NCBI GenBank assembly: GCA_023376005.1
Contig: CM042156.1
Location: 42,662,605-42,726,604, forward strand
Length of the DNA stretch: 64,000 nt
Direction: 5' to 3'
Source: Doryteuthis pealeii
Lineage: Eukaryota > Mollusca > Cephalopoda > Myopsida > Loliginidae
The translations under genes were made by a program, and so were the position numbers. Below, piece after piece: positions 12,743-23,033 of the stretch (position 1 is the first letter of the stretch; each line of letters begins with the position of its first letter). The notes under the pieces were generated by a model. That model had not been told where the DNA came from. It saw nothing but the letters and a program-made list of their open reading frames with translations, and did not search any database.

Positions 12743-13525
12743 TACTGAATAGTGAGTTCGAACCTTATTGGATTCCCCATACTTGCGCACCTTGTGTCAC
12801 ATCCTACCCATGTTGGACAGGTTGGGTAACAAAAGGTCTCATCGTGGTGTAATGGTTAGCAAGCTAGTTTCGCAGATCATCACTACTGAATAGTGAGTTC
12901 GAACCTTGCTAAATTCTACTCGTGACCTTGTGTCACATCCTACCCGTGGCGGACGGGTTGGGCAACAAAAGGTCTCATGTTGTAATGGTTAGCAAGCTAG
13001 TCTCGTAGATCCATCACTACTGAATAGTGAGTTCGAACCTTGCTAAATTCCACATACTCGTGACCTTGTGTCACATCCTACCCGTGGCGGACGGGTTGGG
13101 CAACAAAAGGTCTCATGTTGTAATGGTTAGCAAGCTAGTCTCGTAGATCCATCACTACTGAATAATGAGTTCGAACCTTGCTGGATTCCACATACTTGCG
13201 ACCATGTGTCACATCCTACCCGTGGCGGACGGGTTGGGCAACCAAAGGTCTCATGTTGTAATGGTTAGCAAGCTAGTCTCGTAGATCCATCACTACTGAA
13301 TAGCGAGTTCGAACCTTGCTGAATTCCACATACTTGCGACCATGTGTCACATCCTACCCGTGGCGGACGGGTTGGGCAACCAAAGGTCTCATGTTGTAAT
13401 GGTTAGCAAGCTAGTCTCGTAGATCCATCACTACTGAATAGTGAGTTCGAACCTTCCTAAATTCCACATATTCGTAACCTTATGTCACATCCTACCCGTG
13501 GCGGACGGGTTAGGTAAATACCTAT
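12743..13525 (+). repeat. Tandem array of a tRNA-like SINE (family A), 138-bp period
   Basis: One partial and five near-complete units run head to tail. Full units start at about 12835, 12971, 13109, 13247 and 13385, with spacings of 136, 138, 138 and 138 bp. Each has a tRNA-like A box (GTTGTAATGGTTAGCAAGC; GTGGTGTAATGG in the first full unit), a B box (GAGTTCGAACC) and the tail 'CCTTGTGTCACATCCTACCC' with 'GGCGGACGGGTTGGGCAAC'. Units 2-5 are far more alike than dispersed copies of the family, so the array grew by local duplication. Confidence 0.85.
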
Positions 13526-14025
13526 TTAGTAACAAAATGTCATTCAACTCGCCACTGTGCCTTTATCTAATACCATTGTTTTAAATTACCTATTAAATAT
13601 TCTTTCTTTGGGCAGATTTTTTTTTGTCTCACAAGTGCAATTTGTATTCAGATATCTTAACAATTGAATTAATTTGTATAGAAAATATTTTTGGTACGAA
13701 ATTCATGAATGATTAAAAGAAAAAGCGGAAATAAATAACCACCTTAATTGGAACGAATGAAAATGAAACTGTTTTATCTTAAAATTCCTTAATTGGAAAA
13801 AAAAGAAATCGAAATAAAATTCTTTGTCTTCCCTCTGCCAAATGAATCATATTTATTACCTGTCCCGTCAATTGTATCTACTTAGGTATTATTAGTACAC
13901 AATTAGTTTCATCTGCAATTCTAATCAGCTACGCCCCCCCCCCCCGTCGCAGCTCCTACAAAAAAGCTACCATTAAATATCTATTGGTTGCGTATCAGAT
14001 TCAGGATTATCCATTTTTCTAAAGG

Positions 14026-14190
14026 GAGGGGGTCCCGTGTCGTAGTAGCGAACGTGCTGTAAGCGAGTTCTAACCCCAGTCGCGCTCACTTTCGGACAAC
14101 TACACTTGGGAAAGATATGAACATCCTCATCCCCCAACTATAGGTTATAAATAGTACTACTGCTACTGTACTACGTAAAATTATTTACTA
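14026..14190 (+). repeat. SINE, family D
   Basis: 'GGTCCCGTGTCGTAGTAGCG', B-box-like 'GCGAGTTCTAACCCC', 'CTTGGGAAAGATATGAACAT', then 'TAGTACTACTGCTACTGTAC'. It matches the head and body of 45757-45968, with decay. Confidence 0.65.
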
Positions 14191-14363
14191 CGTAAAGCTT
14201 TATAATAAAATCTTTATACGAAGGACGTTTAAAAAATGTAATTAGCTACTTTAGTTTTATTAAATCATATGAAACCATAATTTGCAAGGTATCGAAAGAT
14301 CACATCAAACGTATGGACAAAGCATTTGTTAGGAAAACGTTTTTTACGTCAATAAGAAATAAT

Positions 14364-14545
14364 TTTGGGAAAGGTATGCATGCACCTATTCTCCCTCCAG
14401 CTATGGGTAAATAGCTGGGAAAACTGGGCTCTATAACTTTGCTATTGCAACCGATCTCTGAAGGATGAAAACTCTGAATTCAAACCTGTTAAACTTCCCT
14501 TAAAAGTTGACTGCATCACATCCTGCCGGGGTTGGTAAGTAGATA
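14364..14545 (+). repeat. 5'-truncated SINE, family C
   Basis: Starts in the body at 'TTTTGGGAAAGGTATGCATG' and runs through 'CTCCAGCTATGGGTAAATAG' and 'ATTCAAACCTGTTAAACTTC' to a shortened 3' end. Confidence 0.7.
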
Positions 14546-14933
14546 GATGGAAAAATAAATTGATAAAGATAGGCATAAGATTTTTTTTTTTTTTTTTTCG
14601 ATGAATTTCTCACACTCAGATTCTTTGTCGAAAGCTCGTACGTGAATAAAAAAAATAAAAAAATTAAAAGAATTGTAATGAAATTTTGAAAAGACTTGTT
14701 TAAGAACTAATTAAAGTGTTTCTTATAAGCTAGTGATCAGCAAAACTGTGAGTACATAATTGGTTTCTTTATTTCTCATGCGAAACATTTAAGTTCTCAT
14801 TCAGGGCCAATTTCCGCACATTTAAATTCTTGTAAAACTAGTTTTAGACAATTTTACTGTATAGAAACAACCCCAAAGGCATAAACACATAATCTCATTG
14901 CATAAAACCCACAAAAAAAAACAAAAAAAAAAA

Positions 14934-14935
<2 letters not shown>

Positions 14936-14967
<32 letters not shown>
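14936..14967. repeat. (CA)n microsatellite
   Basis: A CA dinucleotide tract following an A-rich run. Confidence 0.9.
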
Positions 14968-14971
<4 letters not shown>

Positions 14972-15455
14972 CAAAGAAATGAACAAAAAAGAAACTACAA
15001 GCAATAAGATTACAAGAGATTAGTCTTTATAGAGGCCGATATCAAATAGCATGTCAAACTGAGCGATTGCCTTTTTAATAATTAGGGTGTCTGGTTAGCG
15101 CCTCCTTATTTGCGAATAGTTTCTAGCTTAGGGTCGAGCCTCTCTATTCATGATGTTGACAATTTAATTATTCTGCTTTCTGAATGAAATCGGACAATGA
15201 TTCAGAGTATAAACACCCCTTATCCACCCGTATAGATTTAATTTGAAGAAATCTGTGAAGTCTTTTTTTTTTCTGTTTTTAAAAATTTTTTATTGTGTAT
15301 TTTTACGTTTTTATTTAACACTCAACACATTTAACTGTTTTTTTTCTTCTCACTTTTTAGGACGCTGTGTCTTAAAAATTGATGGAATATTTTATTGTAA
15401 TTATTTCTCAGAACTGACTAAACTTTGTTTAGTCTGGGCACACAGGCCTGAGATT

Positions 15456-15577
15456 GCTTATATTACCTGCTGTTTTTAAGTGGTCACTCGTTTAAGTACT
15501 GAACATACTAATCGCTGTTTAACTTGGGTGATCTAGCGTAAGAAGACAGTGTTTTCAGTGTGAATTGATTGTAAGTC
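15456..15577 (-). repeat. 5S rRNA-derived sequence, full length
   Basis: On the minus strand, 122 bp follow the 5S rRNA layout throughout: a 5' part ending 'CACTGAAAACACTG', then 'TAGATCACCCAAGTTAAACA', then 'GTTCAGTACTTAAACGAGTG' and 'ACCACTTAAAAACAGCAGG'. This is the best preserved of three 5S-like copies. Differences at invariant sites, such as GATCACCC for GATCACCG, argue for a pseudogene. Confidence 0.7.
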
Positions 15578-15639
15578 TTTCTAGCGTTTTTTCTATCGAT
15601 AATTTATTAACTAAATTTAAATTTAAAGTCAGTTTCCAT

Positions 15640-15735
15640 TATTACTGAAGAGCTAGTTCGACCCTCGTTAGATGCCACATAAAAAAGACCCTGTGTTAAT
15701 CCAGCCTGTTGGAATGGCATGAATGAAATATATAT
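15640..15735 (+). repeat. Partial SINE, family A
   Basis: 'ATTACTGAAGAGCTAGTTCG' (B box), 'CCCTGTGTTAATCCAGCCTG' and related 3' sequence; the A-box half is missing. Confidence 0.5.
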
Positions 15736-15769
15736 ATATTTTAAAAAGTTTTTTTTTTAACCCTGTCTG

Positions 15770-16125
15770 GGCGTCCAATCGTGGTGTAATGGTTAGTAAG
15801 CTAGTCTCTCATATCTCTAGTCGTCGGGGCAGCCTAAAGTCGGTATCAGCCAGTCTATCCCCTTTTCAATAGCGTTAGACCAAGGAGATAGTTTTGGCGT
15901 CTGAGGTGGAGCGCCACACCTACCATCAGCTCCTTACTTTACCGCACAGATACCTATGCTACTCATACGCTGAGTTGGCGAGGTCCGGTATCGAACTAGG
16001 AACCTTGTGGTTACTAGCCGAACGCTCTACCGACTGAGCGAGTTCGATCCTCATTGGCTGTTCCCTACTTGCGACCTTGTCACATCCTACACTTAGTGTA
16101 CAATTTGGGTAAATACCAACCCCTT
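15770..16125 (+). repeat. Family A SINE split by a family B SINE
   Basis: The A-box half is at about 15770-15828 ('AATCGTGGTGTAATGGTTAG', 'AAGCTAGTCTCTCATA'). The B-box half resumes at about 16038-16125 ('GCGAGTTCGATCCTC', 'TTGCGACCTTGTCACATCC'). A minus-strand family B SINE lies between the two. Confidence 0.75.
15829..16037 (-). repeat. Lys-tRNA-type SINE, family B, nested in family A
   Basis: Reverse complement of the family B consensus from tail ('TCGGGGCAGCCTAAAGTCGG') to head ('CGCTCTACCGACTGAG'). It belongs to the younger subtype (the head has AACCACAAGGTTCCTAGTTC when read on its own strand). Confidence 0.8.
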
Positions 16126-16192
16126 TTGTAGTTTCTGTCCTGTAAATGTCTTTTTATTGGAGTCACTGGTTACATACTTCAACAGCAAATAA

Positions 16193-16322
16193 TTTCTTTG
16201 TGATATAATGGTTAACAAGTTAGTCCCACAGATCCATTACTATTGAATAGCGAGGAGAGAACTCGCTCAATGCCCCATACGTGCGACTTTGTCACATCCT
16301 ACTGGTTGGGTAAATAATACCC
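16193..16322 (+). repeat. SINE, family A
   Basis: 'TTTGTGATATAATGGTTAAC' (A box), 'CCCACAGATCCATTACTATT', then 'GCGACTTTGTCACATCCTAC' and 'GGTTGGGTAAATA'. A single dispersed copy of the unit found in the tandem array. Confidence 0.7.
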
Positions 16323-17221
16323 GCTTGTTTTGCGTGTCTAGTAAATCACCAGGCTAGTTGCATTTGGAATTTTATTTGATAAAAAAAAATAACCTGCAAT
16401 GAATGAACTTTTCTAGATTTAAAAAAGAAAATCTGGATTTTCATCTTTTTGTTTATATTTTGTCGTCTTTGTTGCTGTTCTCGTAATCGCCTCCATCGGT
16501 TTTAGGTTTGTTTACGAGTAGCCCAAAAAAGCATTCGTAGTAAAAATAATTTAGAATACCAAGAGGGTGTTCTCATGAAGATCATGCACTCTATTATTCT
16601 GCATTTAAACTTTTTTCTTTTTGTTTTCATTTGATGTCCTACTTTGCTAGGTGCATCTATTTACATATATGCATAAGCTTCATTGTATACAAACTGTACT
16701 TATTGAGAGAATTCTCAGGCAATTAAACTCATTTTTGTTGTTCAATGTCCATCATACGACGTTTCGATCGGTACATTCTTCGTTATTCTTCCAGTGTAAT
16801 ATGCACCGCCTTATTCTGGACCCTTTCTTCGGAGTGTATAGCAAAACAGTATCATCTTTTCACAGAACTCTGAGCAATGGGTGTCTTCATTACTTGAATT
16901 CTGTGCTGGTTTGGCTTATACATTTTTATATGCTGCTTCCTTAATTATTTGCCAAAAAATACAAATCTATTTCCCTCTGGGTTGATAAGAGCGGGGGGCC
17001 GGCTTGTACTACCCCCTCCGCTCGACCGGGTGGAAGAAACCTACTTGGGGGCACTGGAAGCACAGGTTTCATATATTTTCTATCAATACTATATGAAAAT
17101 TGACATGTAGTAGAGTAGGACCCATATATTAGATTTGGAGGAGTGGGCGGAGGGCATGAGACCCTAACCTCCGGTCCTAATCGGAGAAATACTAAACTTT
17201 GATTGGAGAAAGACAAAACAA

Positions 17222-17448
17222 GAAAAATCGGCTAAACTTGCAAATCAGTCGGAAAATTAGGTTGACCCAGAAAAAACAGAACCCACAAATTTTGTAATAA
17301 AACTGTTAATTTTAACTAGGGGGTTTAGTGGTTGGGGGTTAGCGTTAGTTTAATGGGGAAATGAATAATTTGGGTTCTGTTTTTTCTTGGTCACCCTGTA
17401 ATATGTTTTAATTTTCCGACCGATTTGCAAGTTTAGCCGAAAAATCTT
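17222..17448. repeat. MITE-like inverted repeat, about 227 bp
   Basis: The arms at about 17222-17291 and 17369-17448 are inverted copies: 'ATCGGCTAAACTTGCAAATC' against 'GATTTGCAAGTTTAGCCG', and 'AACAGAACCCA' against 'TGGGTTCTGTT'. The spacer 'GGGGGTTTAGTGGTTGGGGG' is G-rich on the + strand. Confidence 0.75.
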
Positions 17449-17527
17449 AACTGCTTTTCGATTCATTTGATAAAAGAAAATATCCTTATCATTGAATGAT
17501 TAAGTTATATTTTACTTGGACATTATA

Positions 17528-17780
17528 GGGCCGCTTAGCTCAGTCGGTAGAGCATTCACTTAGGAATCGCAAGGTTTCGGGTTCGATATCGGTCTTCGCC
17601 AACTCTGCCCATGAGTAGCACAACTTGAGTAATCTGATCTGTGCGGTAAAAGCACTAGGGAGCTGACAGTAGTTGTGGCGCACCACCTCAGCAAAATAAT
17701 CTTGCTGGTCTAGCGTAAGCTAAAAGGGGATCGACACCCTCGATGTTCGGCTGATACAGACAATAGGCTACTCTACGGGC
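17528..17780 (+). repeat. Lys-tRNA-type SINE, family B (older subtype)
   Basis: Head 'GGGCCGCTTAGCTCAGTCGG' and 'TTTCGGGTTCGATATCGG', then the diagnostic 'GAGTAATCTGATCTGTGCGG', 'GCACTAGGGAGCTGACAG', and the tail ending near 'CTACTCTACGGGC'. Confidence 0.85.
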
Positions 17781-17920
17781 TTTTTTTTTCTTCATTTGGA
17801 CATATCCAGAGGTTTTCCGAATTATTTCTCCATTATTAATTCAATCGTTGATGCGCTATTTCTCACGTAAAAGTTGTATTTAAAAAAAAAATTATTACTT
17901 TGAAACAGTGAGATCACTTT

Positions 17921-18032
17921 TACCTCACGCGTTGTAATGGTTAGTAAGCTAAATTAGCAGACCATTGTTTGTGAGTTCGATTCTCACTAGTTGCCCCATA
18001 CTTCTGGCCTTGTGCCACAACTAAGCTTAGTA
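17921..18032 (+). repeat. SINE, family A, with poly(A)-rich end
   Basis: 'GCGTTGTAATGGTTAGTAAG', 'GTGAGTTCGATTCTCAC', 'CCTTGTGCCACAACTAAGC', followed by A-rich sequence. Confidence 0.7.
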
Positions 18033-18536
18033 AAAAAAAAAAAAAATAAAAATAAAAAAACTATTTCCCTTCACGCTTGATTATCCTTTAAAGCATGTAA
18101 ATAAATGCAAATATACTTCGATTAACGTATTACATAATAAGAACATTATATTTGTTTCTCCCTCTTTCTTTGTAATATCTATGACATTGGCACTTATTAT
18201 CCCACTCACGTCTCTTGGGTGGACACAGAATTCAGTGCATGAATCAATATGTGAAGGTATTTGATCAACTCATCTGTGAATCACCCGATCACCCGACTGT
18301 AATATTTTTTCTTTTTCTTGAAGCGATAGGTCACACAGATACTCGTTGCTATTTTACTTATTCAGAAATTAAAACAAATACTTTCAAATTTACCTATAAA
18401 AAAATTAAGCGATTTGAATGAATATTAATTTTTCAAATCCTAATGAATATTGGAAGGTTCAATATCTTTTTATCATTGTTTGATCCACGTGAATTCAAAA
18501 GTGATCTTACGATACTATTTGTCTGAATTCACTGCT

Positions 18537-18655
18537 AATTTGTATCATTTAGATTTTTTCGGACTGTTGTCCCCATCTTTATTTTTATATATACAACAAT
18601 AATGTACATGACTATAAAGATGAGAACAGCCCGAAAAATCCCAGTAATACAAATT
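18537..18655. repeat. Foldback element
   Basis: Inverted arms 'AATTTGTATCATTTAG' with 'TTTTTCGGACTGTTGTCC' pair with 'GAACAGCCCGAAAAA' and 'AGTAATACAAATT'. It belongs to the family at 6358-6574 but lacks the hammerhead-like centre. Confidence 0.7.
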
Positions 18656-19376
18656 ATCTTACGATAGATAAAACAATTTTATATATGCATCAAACAGAAC
18701 CTACCTTCCACCCCTTTTTATTAAAAAAAAAAAAAAAAGAAAAAAGAAAAAAAAAGCATTAATCATATACTGTGAATCATAACAATTTGATTGGTATATT
18801 ATTGTTTAAGAAGTGCTTTAAAAGTAAAACAAAAGATAAAAATCACCGAATAAACTTCAAACAGAATAATGAACATAAATCGATTTGATAAAAAAAAAAA
18901 AAAATGACCCTTTTTTTTTCCTTCAAATTTTTGTTAAATAATTCGCAACAATTTTGTATAAAGATGGGCTCATTTCTTCGATTCTTTATGGGCGATGCTA
19001 TAAATAATTAGCACTAATTGTTAATATCCTTTGCTCTCAATAGAAATATTCTAAAAATAGTGAAATGTTATCAGTTCTTTTTCTTTCAACTCTGGATCAG
19101 TAGAAATGGCTGCGTAAAGAAAACAATGTTTATTGTTACGAATGAATTCTAAGATTTTTTTTTTTCAACAGTGTATCGTGTTAATAAATTGAAATAAATA
19201 AATAAATAAATAAAGCGCCACACAATCTTCCCTCGAAAGAAATGTAGTGGGTCGGTTCGGACAAAAAAATATATCCAGAAATGTCAGTAGTTGTAATAGT
19301 GATGACTGATTTGATCATAGTGATGAGCTAATAGTGGAAAGGAGGGGAAGCAAATAATCGATCTATTATGAAACAA

Positions 19377-19379
<3 letters not shown>

Positions 19380-19407
<28 letters not shown>
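19380..19407. repeat. (GT)n microsatellite near the promoter
   Basis: Pure GT repeats about 300 bp upstream of the TATA box. Confidence 0.9.
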
Positions 19408-19701
19408 ATTTTGTGGAGAGAAAGAAAAGAAAAAAAATATTGCGGACCAAGTTTAATGTTGACCAGGGACTCTCATTCTTTCTTCTGTTGTCAACTCCGC
19501 CTTTTAAACGCGTGTCGTGAAACTTGTCATTACCATACCCATTGTCCCCCACATGCAAAGAAATCAGTTGTAGCTTCTCTCGGAGAATTCGTTTCCCCTC
19601 TCACTGTTTCTTCAAACTGCCACTATTACTCACGGTAAAGAAACCGAAACCGCTACTCGCGTGCTTGCGATTCATTCATTTCAAGCGTTGGAGTGCGCCT
19701 C

Positions 19702-19709
19702 TATAAAAG
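19702..19709 (+). promoter_or_regulatory. TATA box of the cotransporter gene
   Basis: TATAAAAG stands in a locally GC-richer stretch and is followed by a GCGCGTAGCGCGC palindrome and CTCTCTCTCACACAG. A CTCACA initiator-like sequence with A at 19733 lies 31 nt downstream, the normal TATA-to-start distance. The transcription start is inferred, not observed. Confidence 0.7.
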
Positions 19710-19732
19710 CGCGTAGCGCGCATCTCTCTCTC

Positions 19733-19961
19733 ACACAGATTCGCGGAGGCAATAGACGGGGAAGTTTACATTAATTCGTTTTTAAGGATTTTTTTCTTCT
19801 ATTCTCATTCTTTATCATATACTCACAAGCATTACAGATCAACACATTTTTGTTTTCCTCTTATTCTATTGAAAAACCCATTTTCTTTATTTTTCTTTTC
19901 TTTCTTTCTTGTACTTGCGTTAAACCACACAGCCTTATTAATTGAACTTCCCAGGAGTACG
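19733..19961 (+). other. SLC12A2: Predicted 5' UTR
   Basis: About 229 nt between the inferred start site and the ATG. It contains no ATG, so scanning ribosomes would reach 19962 first. A pyrimidine-rich run followed by CACACAG (ending about 19932) could be a 3' splice site, so an upstream non-coding exon cannot be excluded. Confidence 0.55.
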
Positions 19962-21062
19962 ATGGATCCTTACCGCGACGGTAGGTCATCTTCATCGTAC
20001 CCACATGGCGTCAACCCTGATGAGGTTCATTCACGCTTATCGGATCTGGTAAATTCCTCGAACAGCAATTCTAATATTAACCCTCCTAGCCACGTCAACC
20101 ACCCACAGAACTCTATGCCAAACCGGCCGGACTTGTATCACCCACCTTCAGTATCCACGACCCATGAAGATAACATCTACAACGGTATATCTTCTTCTAC
20201 ATCTTCAAAGCCTCATACACCACAGCACCAACCGCAAACGAAACACAGTCGTGGAGATGACGGCGGACAAGTTGCGGCCACGGATCTAAGCAAACGACGC
20301 TTTAAAATCGACCGTGTTGACTCTTTTAAAGCCGGCCACTCGTCTTCAACGCGGACAAATTCCGGGTTTACCCCAACCAAAGTGCCCACTGGCCCAACTC
20401 CGGTCACGTTTGGCCGAACAACACCAGCCACTTCTCAATCAATTAGCAGCAATAACTACAACATTCCATCAAGTTGTTCTACTCCAACTAACAACAACAA
20501 CAGCTGCTCAACGGAAGTACCAAGGCCTGTTGTTAAACGTGATGATAAAACGGCACCATCACGGACCAATGTTGCTTTTCCAAGTATGACAACGGATATA
20601 ACTAAAAACACCAATACCGGTTCTAGTAATTTTGACAAGGATCGAAAGAATGATTCTCGAACAAGCGTGGCACCAACCACCGTTCCTGCCATGCCGGAGT
20701 CCGGTCCTCATACACCAGTTCATCCATCATTACACTGTGCCTCTCAGACCCAATCCATGATGACACTACAGTCGGCACCCCAATCTCCCAGTTCATCATC
20801 GCCTCCAACATTCCATTGTCGTAAAAGCGGCCGATGTGATAGCCGCGGGGATATTGACAATGAATCAACCACAGAGTCTGCAATAACTAACGGACATACT
20901 ATACTAATGTCCAAAGAAAGTTATTCTACGTTTGGACAAAATACTGTGGAAGCTCTTCCACGATTGGACCATTTTTTTCTGGAGCCTTTTCCTGAAGGTT
21001 ATCGCAACCAATCCAGGAGACCCACTTTAGCAGAACTTCATGATATTATGGAAGAAAACAAG
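19962..21062 (+). CDS. SLC12A2: NKCC1-like cotransporter, coding exon 1 (N-terminal regulatory domain)
   Basis: It encodes 367 residues of cytosolic N-terminus. The start at 19962 has A at -3 and G at +4 and is the first ATG after the TATA box; the frame is open upstream but without ATG. The first 300 or so residues are rich in Ser, Thr, Pro and Asn and probably disordered. Residues 112-119 are RRFKIDRV, containing an RFx[V/I] docking site for the kinases SPAK/OSR1. Residues 321-337 contain YSTFGQNTVEALPRLDH, matching the conserved phosphoregulatory segment of NKCCs (vertebrate RTFGHNTMDAVPRIDH). Thr323 and Thr328 correspond to the activating sites. Near the end RPTLAELHD matches vertebrate RPSLAELHD. 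The exon ends in phase 0 at AAG|GTAGGA. The region is much less AT-rich than its surroundings. Confidence 0.92.
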
Positions 21063-21424
21063 GTAGGAGAGATAACTTGATCCATCCACCCACTCCCACC
21101 TTCTCTCTCTCCCCATGAATAAAATGAACATATCTTCCCTCTCCCCCTCCCAGCCCACACACATTTAATCTGATTAGTTGACAGTTCCATTTTAATTTTT
21201 CGTTATGAAGAAGATGAAATAGTATATTTGCTAGGTTTAGATGCAAAAAAAAAAAAATACTTGTATATTTTGTCCAATTTATGTTTTTGATTTTGATTTT
21301 CTATTTCTTACAAAATTCAGTTTGAGAATGTTTTTTTCTATTTTAGAACTAACTTTAGGAACTACCATTAAAATAGAATTGTGTCTTTGGAATTTTAGAT
21401 ATTATTTCACTCCTTGTGAGTTTT

Positions 21425-21830
21425 TCACTGGAGTCTAAGTGACAACAAGTCTCAATGACTCTTTTGAGTATTCTAGCTGATCTTAACAATGTTGTTGTCT
21501 GGGTGGTCTCAATTCTTCCTTTGATTTCCATTTCCTCTAGTCTGTTTTCTAAGCGTTTGAGGACCGTTCCAAGTGCACCAACTACAATTGGTATCACTTT
21601 CACCCTTATATTCCATAATTTTTTTTTCTATTCACTAGCAAAGTTCAGATGCTTGTCTATCTTTTTTTTTTTTTTTCATCTTCATCCTGTGATCTGCTGG
21701 TACTGCAAAACATACCAGTTGAAAAGTTTTATTTTTCTTGTTAATCAATACTAGGTCTTGTTTTCTGGTTGGGTTAAGGGGAAGGTTGTTGTTATTATTG
21801 GTTTGTTTTTCAGACAAAATTCTAAAAAGG
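21425..21830 (-). mobile_element. LINE 3' fragment, antisense to the gene
   Basis: The minus strand reads, with frame changes, as the C-terminal tail of a non-LTR retrotransposon ORF: 'DLVLINKK', 'CFAVPADHRMKMK', then 'VIPIVVGALGTV', 'TTLLRSARILKRVIET'. The same tail is present, longer, at 41410-42060 and as a stub at 33200-33330. It is interrupted by poly(T) and not intact. Confidence 0.7.
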
Positions 21831-22597
21831 TTTGAGGATGATTTTAGTAATTATGAATAAACAGATGGAAAAAAAATCACATTATAATGAATACATAGGT
21901 AAATCAATAAGTAATCAATAAGTTTGTAGCATGATTATAAGATATTTTACACATTATTTTTTAAACATAATATCCTTCCTTGTCAATGAACTTAATCTAT
22001 CACTTCTCCATTAATCATATAGCTTAAACTTATTAATCTATCCTTGTGTATATTGAACTAATCTAACATGAACATTCTAAAAATACTTTCAGTTCTTGTT
22101 TAAAAATGCTAACGAGTAAATTTTATATATTTGATTTTAAAATGTAGATCTTTTCCATCTTTGACTCTAAATAGGAACTTAAATAACAATTGCTATGGCA
22201 TTGTGGGCCTGCAAAATTCATAGAGGATTTAAATTATTAATTTTAATTAATCAAGTAATTGTTAACATTAATGTGAAAAGATGGATTGGATCAAAATTTT
22301 AGATTGAATTTTAGTTATTTTGTATTTCTGATTTCTGTAGATTTGATATTTGCAAAGAATCATGTAGAGAACTTGGGTAAAACCTATTAAATATAGAAAC
22401 TTTCCATTTGTATTTTTTTTATTCATAAATACAATATTTTTCATCTTCAAATTACCTATAGAATTTGACACGAGTGAGTTGTGGTTAAAGTTTAAGAAAA
22501 GAATTGCTGTTTAAGATTGAACTTCAAATTTCCTGTCATTATTTCATTTGAACCAGATGAAATAAGTTGTTTTGGAGAATATTTTACTTGAGAATTT

Positions 22598-22700
22598 ACC
22601 CCTTGCTATGGGTTTTTTGAATAGTACCACTACTGTTCTTCTACAAGAATAACTTTGGTATTAAATAACCTATGCCATTAAACAAAGAAACCAAACCTGA
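22598..22700 (+). repeat. 3' part of a family D SINE
   Basis: 'CCCTTGCTATGGGTTTTTTG', 'AATAGTACCACTACTGTTC', 'TATGCCATTAAACAAAGAAA'. The head is missing. Confidence 0.6.
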
Positions 22701-22869
22701 ACATTTTACATCTTTTTACAATTCTAGATTAACTTTATAGACACCCCCCCCCATAATTTCCTGGTTGGCTTTTGTCGGTTTGTTTTATACTTGAACTTTT
22801 TAAAAAAATCTGAAATTTTAAAACAGGCAAAATGTCTCTGAAAATGGATTACACAATTATAAAGAGGAC

Positions 22870-23033
22870 AATATTCTACCTCCAAAAAGGGATAAATAAT
22901 AGGCTAGACTAGATTCTTTAACCTTGGTTAGGCAACCAGTCTTGGAGAAGGAAAACTGAATTCTAACCTGTTAAACCCCACTTAAGAAATTGACCTAGTA
23001 TCATATCCTGCTCATGCGGAGGTGTTGGAAGAT
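22870..23033 (+). repeat. 5'-truncated SINE, family C
   Basis: From 'GGGATAAATAATAGGCTAGA' through 'AACCTTGGTTAGGCAACCAG' to 'CATATCCTGCTCATGCGGAG'. The tRNA-like head is absent. Confidence 0.7.

Noticed and set aside
12835..13520. Cluster of tRNA genes
   Set aside because: The units have tRNA-like promoter boxes, but no plausible cloverleaf with a closed acceptor stem and anticodon loop; the shared tail is that of a SINE.
16941..17216. 91-codon minus-strand ORF over a GC-richer patch
   Set aside because: No family resemblance or supporting promoter or splice signals; probably part of an unrecognised repeat.
19869..19961. 31-codon upstream extension of exon 1 with a hydrophobic, signal-peptide-like stretch
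   Set aside because: It has no ATG, its hydrophobicity comes from a pyrimidine-rich leader, and NKCC proteins have a cytosolic N-terminus without signal peptide.
20213..20883. Minus-strand and alternative-frame ORFs within exon 1
   Set aside because: They are shadows of the real coding frame, which is supported by conserved NKCC motifs.
21063..21080. Readthrough of exon 1 into six intronic codons before a stop
   Set aside because: A good donor at 21063 and in-phase continuation in exon 2 explain the end better.
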